Source: Seminavis robusta (lineage: Eukaryota > Bacillariophyta > Bacillariophyceae > Naviculales > Naviculaceae). From it: DNA of 64,000 nt. The notes beneath the pieces are model-generated. The model saw nothing but the letters and a program-made list of their open reading frames with translations. It was not told the DNA's origin and made no database searches. The translations under genes were made by a program, and so were the position numbers. The stretch spans positions 1 through 64,000 of the forward strand of contig CAICTM010000213.1 in assembly GCA_903772945.1 (NCBI GenBank), given 5' to 3'. Each line of letters opens with the position of its first letter. Within the stretch, counting starts at the first letter, position 1. Shown here piece by piece: positions 1 through 8,496 of this stretch.

Positions 1-510
1 GGCTAGTAGTTGAAGGTTGTCCTGATGCAGTTACTATCATAGTTGATGTGAGGCAGCGACCCAGAGACGATGACGGTGTGGACGTGCTGCTTGGCCGCAG
101 GAAGTCCACTGGTGAACGCTCCCGCAAACCAACACTGAGCATGAACGTTGCAGACTTCTGCCCGATCGCTCCTCCTGCGGTATCTGGAAATAAATGAGGT
201 AACGAACCGTACGTCGAAGTGCAACAAACCGCAGCTACGCGGGCGGGTACCGGTCTGCTTCGATCCACAGATCGTGCATTTTCAGCAGCTTAGAGTCTAG
301 CTAGTCGTCGTCATCTCTCTCGTCGGGATTCGAACGAATGTATGTTCGTACGCTTCGACTGTAGCTGGCTCGTCGAGGTCTACTAGCTAGTACATACGAT
401 GTAGGTATTACAGTAGCTAGCTACCGCGCAGCCAGTAGAACCCAGGATGATCGTTTGTTCCTTATCAGATAGATGCAGAATGAATGTATATGAGTTATGG
501 ATTCCCTAGA
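1..510. other. Non-coding flank
   Basis: I see no credible gene here. Short palindromic CTAG-type runs occur near 297-305 and 413-424, a pattern that recurs in gaps throughout the window. The only long open frame on the minus strand (3-227) has no recognisable motif. Confidence 0.5.
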
Positions 511-1443
511 CTAAAGAGATAAAAGTACAGAGGAAAGGGAAGAAAGACACTTGCCCCGACTGTTCAGAAGACGCCATGTACAACGAGTACCGCGATGGCT
601 TCTGAACAAAGCTAGCTTTGTAATGAGCTGTAGCAGAAGTCCCTTGGGAGGAGGAAGAAATTCCCCTTTTGTCATCTGAGATGCGACCCGATTAAAACGG
701 CTGCCCTGATAGTAAAGATATGGGTCGCTTGGAATGGTTTCATTGGAGGGTAGGAAGAGAAAGATAGAGTTCTGGAGGGAGCCCTCAAGAGGGCTCCCTA
801 ACTGACGCGTCAACTTAAAAACCCCCGCGGGGGGCCAAAGAAAAAAAAAAAAAGCCAATCGGCTTTTGGGGGCCTTCACATCACCCTCGAGTGACCCAAG
901 ATGAGAATCAGGACGAATGACGACGATGGGGACAAAGATGCATATTCCCACGCGAACCATGAGGTCGTGAGTAAAGTTGTCGTAGTTGTCCTTTAGCAAA
1001 GTCCAGTCTCCCGCGGTCAAGCTATGGACGCTTCTTCTTCTTTTTTGCGTGGTGGTGGTGGTGACGTGGGCTTCGATATCGTATTCCATGCTGGGTTGCT
1101 TCTGGGTGGTCCTCTTCTTCTTGTTCTTCTTCTTGCTGGACTCAACAGTCGGTGGCTTGCCGTTCATGCTAACCACGAGTCTGTCGTCCGTTGGCGACGA
1201 GTGAGGTGTTTCTTCCATCACTGCTTCCAAATCGACCACTAACTCGTCCTCTTCTTCTTCTTCTTCGATAATCCTTCGAATGTGAACAATCTGGGAATCG
1301 TCGTCGTGAATCCCATTCATCAAGACGCTCGCGGATCGAATCGAACAATCGCCAAGAAACTCCTCCTCCGTTTCCGAGTCCTCGCTCGTGTCGGTGGTAG
1401 TCAGGAAGAAGGAGGATAACCACTTGGTCATGGTAGATGTCAT
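511..1443 (-). CDS. Hypothetical low-complexity protein; C-terminal half doubtful
   Basis: I do not recognise this protein. The ATG at 1443 is chosen because the frame upstream of it is a hydrophobic, unconvincing stretch. The first ~175 residues look coding: an acidic Ser/Thr/Glu segment (TSEDSETEEEF), a run of Glu/Asp (IIEEEEEEDELVVDLE), a Lys-rich nuclear-localisation-like patch (KKKNKKKR) and an Arg patch (QKRRRS), ending near TAGDWTLLKDNYDNFTHDL. From about 950 down to 511 the frame runs through poly-A and a cluster of GC-rich palindromes and no longer looks like protein, so the real gene probably stops or splices near 950. It could be a small nuclear protein; no function is assigned. 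Confidence 0.35.
   Translation of the reverse strand: MTSTMTKWLSSFFLTTTDTSEDSETEEEFLGDCSIRSASVLMNGIHDDDSQIVHIRRIIEEEEEEDELVVDLEAVMEETPHSSPTDDRLVVSMNGKPPTVESSKKKNKKKRTTQKQPSMEYDIEAHVTTTTTQKRRRSVHSLTAGDWTLLKDNYDNFTHDLMVRVGICIFVPIVVIRPDSHLGSLEGDVKAPKSRLAFFFFLWPPAGVFKLTRQLGSPLEGSLQNSIFLFLPSNETIPSDPYLYYQGSRFNRVASQMTKGEFLPPPKGLLLQLITKLALFRSHRGTRCTWRLLNSRGKCLSSLSSVLLSL
777..868. repeat. Cluster of four consecutive perfect palindromes
   Basis: Four inverted repeats follow each other: 10-bp arms GGGAGCCCTC/GAGGGCTCCC with a 2-base loop (777-798), TGACGCGTCA (803-812), CCCCCGCGGGGG (822-833) and AAAAGCC/GGCTTTT with a 4-base loop (851-868), with a poly-A run between the last two. On the minus strand this lies where the 3' end of the preceding hypothetical gene would be. 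It may be a 3' structure or the remains of a foldback element. Confidence 0.7.
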
Positions 1444-2259
1444 TGTGGGTATAATAATGGGTATACTCGAGGATGGTATCAATGGATAACAAACAAACAC
1501 AGACAACAAACTGGTTGCAACAGCAAACTGCGTGGGTGGTACAGGTAATGGGTAATGGTCAATTGGTCCGACGAGCTGCTGGACGATTAAAAAGACGGAA
1601 GCGGTAAAACTTAATAATTTGTGTTGCGTTGAAGGCCTGTGGATGGGCGAACCAAACGGGCAATACGAGTTCAACCACTTCTCGAAACTTTTAACGTGAC
1701 GTTCAGCGAGGCGTTCGGTGGTGTTTACGGGCTTTGATCTGACGATAATGCTGGATGTTGAATTTAGTTAAGTAATGAAAGGGGCTTTAAAAATAATCTA
1801 ATAAATCTCAGACAAAAAGAACACAGTTGTGACGAACTCAGAAAGCTCTCAGAAGCTTTTGTTCCTGTCCCGGCATCACACTCTTTTCATTGGCTTATGG
1901 TTCGGCAGCGGTTGAAAAGCCCACACCAAAGATGTCTCTCAATGTCTTAGTTAGAGACCTTCCGAATGGACGTTTGTGATTACCGGTTACCGCTATTAAT
2001 AAAACTTGAAGGTTTACTCGTAAAATGTGCTCTTCCCTCTAAGCCTCACAGTGGCAGACTGCCTCCACACTCCACACACTTCAACACTCAACACCTCCGA
2101 GTGACAAGCCGAGTCTCCACAGAGATCTGGCTTCTAGCTACTGCACCTGGAGGTAAAAAGCCCATTTGATTGAAAGGGAGTAAATTTGATGATTTCAGTG
2201 AGAGCACAAATGTCTTCCAAGGAGAACTGTCTTATAAATATCTGATGAGAAACCATCCA
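1444..2259. other. Gap with no recognisable gene
   Basis: Both strands were read. The open frames are short and lack family motifs or start context. The sequence is the upstream side of the minus-strand hypothetical gene. Confidence 0.5.
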
Positions 2260-2612
2260 TGAATCAGACAGTTGGTAGATAAGTATCAGACGATTGTCAG
2301 ACAATCGCTAAATCCTCTTCAGACGATCACTAAGTCTATTATGACCATCGCTTTTTATTTGTCAGACAATCACTAATTCGCCTCAGTCATAAACGGTACT
2401 GCGTTCAACATAGTAATAGGTTTCTCTGACAAGGTGGGGTCTTCGCCAATAATCGTCTGACAGAATCGTCTGACTCGCCAATAATCGTCTGACAAAATCG
2501 TCTGAAAGAATCGTCTGAAAGAATCGTCTTAAGACTTAAGACAGTTGTCAGACAATTATAAGTTAATTGTCAGACGATTAGGCCATTTGTCTTATGATTG
2601 TCTGATATGACT
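2260..2612. repeat. Foldback-like array of a TCAGACGATT motif in both orientations
   Basis: About a dozen degenerate copies of TCAGACGATT / AATCGTCTGA. The left part (2285-2376) carries mainly the TCAGAC(G/A)AT form. The middle (2449-2540) carries six tightly spaced ATCGTCT copies in the opposite sense, five of them ATCGTCTGA. The right part (2542-2610) mixes both around TTAAGACTTAAGAC. The whole block could fold on itself. This resembles the ends of a foldback DNA element; no transposase is present. Confidence 0.6.
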
Positions 2613-2728
2613 TAACCCTTTGAAATGGAAAGTTTCAAAAATAGAATTTTACACAAATAAAGAACCAATTGAGGCCTTTACCTCGAGGCGCTGGTAGCTA
2701 GCTACCGTGCCAGGCGAGGCCATGACCA

Positions 2729-3065
2729 GGACCGTCCGACGTTTTTCACTCAGGATTTTTAAAAACTTCAAATTTACACGACTGTTTCAAGCCCATATAT
2801 CTTCAACAAGCCCTTAAACAAACCATTTAATAATAAACCCTTAACAACCAGCCCTTAAGTTCACAAAACAAGCCCTTAAGCCTTCATGTAAACACCATAG
2901 AACAAACGCTTATCAGGAACAAACAAGCCTTTAAATAAACAAGCCCTTAAACAAACCCTTCAATCTTCAACAAGCCCTTAAACAATCCCATAAAAACAAG
3001 CCCTTAATTGTACTGGAGTCAGTCGTGTCAAGGTTTAAAGCCTGAGTGAAATCGTCGGACGGTCC
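2729..3065. mobile_element. Non-autonomous DNA element (MITE-like) with ~50-bp terminal inverted repeats
   Basis: The left end begins GGACCGTCCGACG (2729) and its reverse complement closes the right end at 3065. The arms stay alignable to CACGACTG (2777-2784 against 3020-3027), giving inverted repeats of about 46-56 bp. The ~235-bp interior is filled with a degenerate tandem repeat built on ACAAGCCCTTAA, about ten copies. There is no coding capacity and I cannot define a clean target-site duplication. Family unknown. Confidence 0.75.
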
Positions 3066-3646
3066 AGCGTGCCGGTGGTACGTACGGCATGCCGAGATGG
3101 CTCACCAGACTTTGGTACGGTACTAGTACGTACAAGCTAGTACCGAACCGAGACTGTCACACCCGAGCAGCAACCGAGCAGTCAATTACTACCAGAGTAC
3201 TAGCTTAGTACCAGTAGCACATAAAGGAGATTTATTGCACTCCAGATTCAATTATTTCACTGCGTATATGCGGCTGCTCCAGTTTCGCTCACAACGCATC
3301 TCTGCAGATCTCTACTACTAGAGCTCGCTAATTGGCCAGCGAGCTACACTTGAAGTCTTGTACGGTAGTGGAGGGCATGCATTTGCCCCAAATGTTGAGT
3401 GAGCAAACCTAGCTACTAGGCACCGGTACATGGAGATCTCTTGTGACTTTTTACTTCTAGACTGGCTTGACTGAGACTCTACCGGTGCGTCTGGACCCTC
3501 CACTCGCGGTGACGGTACCGTATGGCACTCATTGCATGATTTGAATGCCTTCGCGTCGATCTTTCCACCCACCGGCACGGTACCATGTACCGGTACATGC
3601 ACCGGTACTATTAATAGTACATTCGTTATGAAATGTAGGAGAGTGC
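3066..3646. other. Gap with no recognisable gene
   Basis: Contains scattered GTACGTAC, ACCGGTAC and CTAG-type palindromes (for example 3590-3607) but no supported coding sequence. Confidence 0.5.
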
Positions 3647-3678
3647 ACCGGTACCGGTACCGGTACCGGTACCGGTAC
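3647..3678. repeat. ACCGGT tandem array (5.3 copies)
   Basis: Pure hexamer array of ACCGGT, each unit itself a palindrome, so the array is self-complementary. Single or double copies of the hexamer recur in many gaps of this window. Confidence 0.9.
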
Positions 3679-3701
3679 AGCTATGTTGGCCCGCCCAACC
3701 A

Positions 3702-3787
3702 CTATTACCCCGGATAGGGGGGATTAGAGTAGGGAAATTATCTACGGAAGCCAGCCGGGGCCAGGCTTAAGCTATTACCCCGGATAG
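3702..3787. repeat. 54-bp dispersed repeat flanked by a 16-bp direct duplication
   Basis: The core at 3718-3771 (starts GGGGATTAGAGTAGGGAAA, ends CCAGGCTTAAG) recurs with few changes at 46024-46080. At this copy it sits between two identical 16-bp units CTATTACCCCGGATAG (3702-3717 and 3772-3787), as would a target-site duplication or a tandem-duplication scar. Confidence 0.75.
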
Positions 3788-4349
3788 TTTACACTGTACC
3801 GGTAGTATGTCATAGCTGTCACTCACTCGAATTCTCGTTATTCAGATTGGTCCCAGGATTGAAACTACACCGTAAACCTAACCTTGAAACAACGAATTTA
3901 AAAATTCGAGCCGGGCGACAAGAGAATCCAAGCAAGCCGTTACAAAATACGGATAACCAAGGAAAATTAGAGTGACGGTCACCAATCTTCACAAGGCTAC
4001 AATGTACTACTATCATAGCCAGAACGGTACAAGCATACTCCTGTGGAGCATTGTTGCAGTCCAAAATCCCATCAACTGTATTGCTTTAGTTGACCGGCAC
4101 TACAAATGCCGTCATACTACAGTACTAGCTATCTACTCGTGGTACCAAGTCAACTCAGCGAAACAAATCATCCGTTGGCTCCCGCGTGGTTTGTTTTCAT
4201 TGCGGGGTTCGACAACTAACTGTGGAACTAGAATCGAGGAATTCCGACTCGACTACTCTCCTCGCCACAGCCGAAACAAAGATTTTCTTTTCCTCGACGA
4301 CTGCATAAAAACATCAGTCCCTACGATATATTATCCCAACGATAGCACA

Positions 4350-5531
4350 ATGGCGGCCTCTGTTCCCTCCAAGTCTAACCCAGCCAACCCGGCCTCCTTC
4401 CTACCAGATATCTGCATGTTCCAGGTGATGGAATTTGTTGGGCCGCAAGAGGAAATTACTGTTGGTGGAACAAGAATCGAAACAACAAGTCCTATGGCGC
4501 TGGCAAAATTTTGCAACAGCATGGCTTTGGTCAGTCCTGACTGGAAGAAACTAATGGATCGACTAGTGGCCCACTTTTGCTTTCGTGTTCTCGTGGACTT
4601 TGATGATCTTGTGGAAAGGGAAATCCCTGCTGTCATGTGGCTTTGCAATCACAAAGTGAAACTTTGGGGTATTCAGTGCACAAAAAACAACATTGACGAA
4701 TTCAAGTTCAACCTTATCAAACAAACGCTCTTGGAATGCAATACTACCCAGTTAACGTATGCGGTAAGTTGTGGTTTTCGCTTGAGTATCATCTCACCAC
4801 CTCACTCGTTCACCGTCTCAAATCTCGTTCATGGTCCCAAATCGAAGTCGACACCAAGTCTGCAGTGTGACTTCGAAAGCAATCTTGCGGAGCAGTGTCC
4901 CAATCTCGAAACTCTATCCATACGTATCTCTTTGGAAGATCTAAAGGTTATGAATGACCATTGCAAGGGTTTGGAAGAGCATTCTGGATTCAATCCAGTG
5001 CTGCTCCGCCACGAATCAGTCAAACACGTTAAGATGTCCTTTGACATCCAACCAAAGAGAGAAGCCACCAGTCTTCCTCCATTCGACATCCACAAACATA
5101 TCTTGTCCAAGCTGATTCAAGGTTGGGTCGGCCTCACTAGTCTCTGTTTGGAAAGTACCCCTTGCCATGACAAAGTGGGAGAAGAACTATTCGGAGAAAT
5201 GCTCGCAGGAGTTTGGAATGGGCATGGACCGGAGATTTCCATCAATTCTGAGTCCCTTGAAAAGTTTGTTGTCAACAAATTCCAACTCTGGGATCATACT
5301 CGCTTTATTCTGGTCTGTCCCGCATTGCAAGCTTGTTCGTATAAGGCCGAAAGCAACCCAGGTGCATTGTACCATTTTCTCGGCATCTCCAGGACTAGAA
5401 GTCAAACTGTGCAGAACCTGTCGGAAGGATGTGATGTTTCGATTGAAGCCAGTGGCGATGCGCCACTCATTCAAGGTCAACCGACAAGCGCCATCATGAT
5501 CAGTGACCCAATCGTACTACCATGGCACTGA
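4350..5531 (+). CDS. F-box-like protein, 393 aa
   Basis: Probable substrate adaptor of an SCF ubiquitin ligase, by weak similarity only. The ATG at 4350 is preferred to the open frame reaching back to 3972, because the segment between them has no conserved character and the F-box-like part follows soon after 4350. Residues ~15-72 fit an F-box pattern (LPDICMFQVMEFVG, then ALVSPDWKKLMDRLVAHF in the position of the usual VCKxWxxL). The rest has several leucine-spaced segments such as CPNLETLSIRISLEDL and GLTSLCLE, as in divergent LRR tails of F-box proteins. A GGTAAGTT near 4766 could be a 5' splice site, but the frame is open throughout and I see no convincing acceptor. Confidence 0.6.
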   Translation: MAASVPSKSNPANPASFLPDICMFQVMEFVGPQEEITVGGTRIETTSPMALAKFCNSMALVSPDWKKLMDRLVAHFCFRVLVDFDDLVEREIPAVMWLCNHKVKLWGIQCTKNNIDEFKFNLIKQTLLECNTTQLTYAVSCGFRLSIISPPHSFTVSNLVHGPKSKSTPSLQCDFESNLAEQCPNLETLSIRISLEDLKVMNDHCKGLEEHSGFNPVLLRHESVKHVKMSFDIQPKREATSLPPFDIHKHILSKLIQGWVGLTSLCLESTPCHDKVGEELFGEMLAGVWNGHGPEISINSESLEKFVVNKFQLWDHTRFILVCPALQACSYKAESNPGALYHFLGISRTRSQTVQNLSEGCDVSIEASGDAPLIQGQPTSAIMISDPIVLPWH

Positions 5532-5878
5532 CAGTCGCTTCGCAGGTTCAGCCCGGGATGGCACTCTCATCGGCTTTTCACGATCTTGCCGCCCACCAGT
5601 ACCGGTATTTTGTAGGTACTGTACATGTAGCGGGGCAGCTATGTTGACCCGCCGGGGTGTAAACGATGGATAGGTTCAGCTTTAATGGCTTCATTGGCTT
5701 CTTTCTCCTCCAGTCATTTTTTCGCTCCACCTCCTCATCTTTCCCACCACATCCGACACCGCAGTCTAGCTAGCTAGTCTTTGCGAGAGGACCAGAGTTG
5801 GAGATTTGTTTTGTTGCGGATCAACCTCGACCAACACATTTCTTTATTCTAGCTAGCTAGTCAATCGGCAAAGAGACC
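5532..5878. other. Gap upstream of the NOM1 gene
   Basis: Contains the phrase GCAGCTATGTTGACCCGCC near 5635, a close match to sequence at about 3677-3695, plus two CTAGCTAGCTAG runs (5766-5778, 5849-5861) just before the NOM1 start. No gene seen. Confidence 0.5.
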
Positions 5879-8401
5879 ATGAAGCCATCTTCATCATCAT
5901 CAAGTCGGAAAGAAAGTAAGCGGAAACGCAAAAAGAAGGCGCTTCAGGCTGACCAATCCGCCCCCAAAAAGAAACGGGCAAACCAGGATGATGATCCGTA
6001 CTCCCATTTGGATTCTGCCACGGCTGCCGCCCTGCGAAAAGATGACGAAGAAATTGCTGCCTTGGAGGCGAAAATGGGTCTGACGAGCAGTAAAGAAAAG
6101 AAGCGACTGCACAAGGAATATGCCAAATTGAATGGCTATGGAGATGATTTTGGAGATTTCTTGGACTCGGTCGACACACTTGTGGCGCGGGTAAATGACA
6201 AACAAGAAGAAGAAGACTATGAAAGCTACCAGCAGAAATATGGACTCTTGTTGGAAGAAGAAGAAGGAGAAGGCAACGTGGACTTCCAATACACTTTGAT
6301 GGACAGTGAGGATGAGGATGAGGATGAGGATGATGAGATTGTTCCCATGAAGGATGCTTGCATGGACTCTGAAGAGGAAGAGGAAATGCTTCAGCAAAAC
6401 CATGAAAGCCGCGAATCAGTTTCCACTGAAGATGAAGAAGATGAAGATGACGAGCAGAACGCGCCTGAAAACAGGCAGCAGTCATCAGATGATGATTCAG
6501 ATGGCAGCAGTGATGGTGATGAACAGCCAGACCACCACATTCAAGACACTTACAGGCCTTCTCAGGGAGAAGACATTTATGGGAATCCTCTCCACCAGAA
6601 GGATCAGGGTCCCGCACCCAAAAAGTACGTTCCACCTCATCTCCGAAAGAAACAACAAGACGCCTCCCAACACGACCAAGCAGATCAAGTCAGACAAAGG
6701 GAAGTACAAAGACTGCTCAACAATTCACTCAACCGTCTCTCGGAAAATACCTTGATTTCCGTAGCACAGGCCATTGCCGCATCCTTGTATCCATCGTATC
6801 CTACCGCAATTGTCAATGAATGCATTTGGAAGAATCTTCGCATTGCCTGCATTGAACGACCACATCTCATGACGGGTCTCATACCCGTCTATGTGGCCTG
6901 CTTATCCGGCGTCCATGTCCAAATGGGAGACAAGGCGCAAGTGGGCGAGTACTTGCTGGAACACACCGTCACGGACTTGTGGAACGAGATTCAAAACAGC
7001 AACAACTCAGCTGAAAAGCTAAATGATGATACCATTCAAAAGGATGCCTCCAATCTCATTTTGGTCTTGTGCTATCTCTACAACTACGGCATTGTACACT
7101 GCTCCTTTCTCTATTCGGTGATTCGAAGCTTTATCGAGAGCTTTCGAGAAATTGAAGTGGAATTGCTGTTGCTGATATTGAGTCACTGTGGTCGTTCGTT
7201 ACGCTCCGATGACCCCACGGCGCTCAAAGAGATTGTTCTGACTGTCCAAAAGCGAGCACTCCAAAAGGGCACCAACAAGGATAGTGGCGCCCTCTCGTCT
7301 CGAGTCGAATACATGATTTCGGCCATGATGGATCTCAAAAACAATAAAAAGCGAAAGGCGGATGTGGCTCATGCGGAAAAGGTATCCAAGCTTCGCAAGT
7401 TGCTGGGACAAATCAAATCATCGTCGGGGAGCAGATCTGCAGACTCGCTACGCATCGGTCTCGACGACATTTTGAATGTCAGCACCAAGGGGCGCTGGTG
7501 GAAGGTAGGAGCTTCGTGGGTGGGCAATCAGTATCGCTTTGAGGAAGGCGGCGCTGCAGACACCAGCAGAAGCTCAAAGGAACAAAGTAGTAGTAGTTCT
7601 AACGATGATACCAACAACAACAAGGAAGATGCCAAACTCCTCAAGCTCGCAGCCAAAGCGCGGATGAACACCGACGCCAAACGAGCCATCTTTTGCATCA
7701 TTATGAAAAGTGCCGATTGCGAGGATGCCTTTGAAAAGCTTTCTCGTGCCGGGCACATGAAGAATCGCAAAGAACGAGATGCTGTGCGGGTCTTGATGGA
7801 ATGCTGTGGAAATGAAAAAACCTACAATCCCTTTTACGCTCACTTGGGCGCACGCATGTGCGAGTATCAACCGCAGTGCAAATTCTCCATGCAATTGGCA
7901 TATTGGGACGTGTTTAAACAGTTTGATGATGGAGATTCTGTCTCTGCTCGCAAAGCTGCCAATTTGGCCAAACTAGCCTTTCATCTTGTGGTGATCCAAC
8001 CATCACTCAAACTGGGTGTCTTGAAAGCCTTGGACATGTCATCGCCTGATGAGCTTTCGGAAGCTTCCGTCATCTTTTTGACCATTTTCTTCTCCAAGCT
8101 TTTGGAGCACTTTGACAATCCATCGGACGTTAGGATGTTCTTGGAGAACGAAGTCAAGAAAAAGAAAGGGAACCGTGGTGGCTTTGATGCTGACGATGAT
8201 GATGCCAATGACATGATTGGTGGGAATGAATCAATGGGCGAACTGAACGATGACAATGACGATGGTGGCCTGGGACCCAGCATTTCCATCTTTCTCTTGC
8301 AAACTCTGAAAGCCAGTCCAAAGTACAAGAAAGGATCCAGATTCAAAACCAACTTGAAAGCTGCAGTGAAAGCCTGTGATACCGAGGATTTCTTCTTCTA
8401 A
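5879..8401 (+). CDS. Nucleolar MIF4G-domain protein (NOM1/Sgd1 family), 840 aa
   Basis: Ribosome-biogenesis protein of the nucleolus; in yeast and animals the family binds the RNA helicase eIF4AIII/Fal1 and is needed for 18S rRNA processing. The N-terminus is very basic (ESKRKRKKKAL, PKKKRAN: nuclear/nucleolar signals), followed by the family block DPYSHLDSATAAALRKDDEE and a long acidic region with Asp/Glu runs (~residues 115-220). An MIF4G domain covers ~277-480 (QRLLNNSLNRLSENTL through LLLLILSHCGRSLRSDDP), a linker contains RIGLDDILNVSTKGRWW, and an MA3 domain starts near 596 (NTDAKRAIFCIIMKS). The order and length match the family. It is a single uninterrupted frame. The ATG at 5879 begins MKPSSSSSSRK directly before the basic tract. 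Confidence 0.93.
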   Translation: MKPSSSSSSRKESKRKRKKKALQADQSAPKKKRANQDDDPYSHLDSATAAALRKDDEEIAALEAKMGLTSSKEKKRLHKEYAKLNGYGDDFGDFLDSVDTLVARVNDKQEEEDYESYQQKYGLLLEEEEGEGNVDFQYTLMDSEDEDEDEDDEIVPMKDACMDSEEEEEMLQQNHESRESVSTEDEEDEDDEQNAPENRQQSSDDDSDGSSDGDEQPDHHIQDTYRPSQGEDIYGNPLHQKDQGPAPKKYVPPHLRKKQQDASQHDQADQVRQREVQRLLNNSLNRLSENTLISVAQAIAASLYPSYPTAIVNECIWKNLRIACIERPHLMTGLIPVYVACLSGVHVQMGDKAQVGEYLLEHTVTDLWNEIQNSNNSAEKLNDDTIQKDASNLILVLCYLYNYGIVHCSFLYSVIRSFIESFREIEVELLLLILSHCGRSLRSDDPTALKEIVLTVQKRALQKGTNKDSGALSSRVEYMISAMMDLKNNKKRKADVAHAEKVSKLRKLLGQIKSSSGSRSADSLRIGLDDILNVSTKGRWWKVGASWVGNQYRFEEGGAADTSRSSKEQSSSSSNDDTNNNKEDAKLLKLAAKARMNTDAKRAIFCIIMKSADCEDAFEKLSRAGHMKNRKERDAVRVLMECCGNEKTYNPFYAHLGARMCEYQPQCKFSMQLAYWDVFKQFDDGDSVSARKAANLAKLAFHLVVIQPSLKLGVLKALDMSSPDELSEASVIFLTIFFSKLLEHFDNPSDVRMFLENEVKKKKGNRGGFDADDDDANDMIGGNESMGELNDDNDDGGLGPSISIFLLQTLKASPKYKKGSRFKTNLKAAVKACDTEDFFF

Positions 8402-8496
8402 GTGTACCGGTACCGTATGGATGATTGGAAAGTTTGGATAGAGTAAGCTCTCAGATAGATCCCCAAATGAAACATTGCGGGCAATGCAGTCCCTAT

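Noticed and set aside
310-345. CGGGATTCGAACG resembling a reverse tRNA T-arm
   Set aside because: The flanking bases do not pair as a 5-bp T-stem and no cloverleaf follows.
2260-2612. Possible CRISPR-like array
   Set aside because: Repeats are ~10 bp, degenerate, in both orientations and without regular spacers; the genome is eukaryotic.
3972-4349. N-terminal extension of the F-box-like gene
   Set aside because: No conserved content, and the ATG at 4350 starts just before the F-box-like segment.
5853-6635. Long minus-strand frame opposite the NOM1 gene
   Set aside because: His/Leu/Ser-rich shadow of the acidic NOM1 coding strand; no motif.
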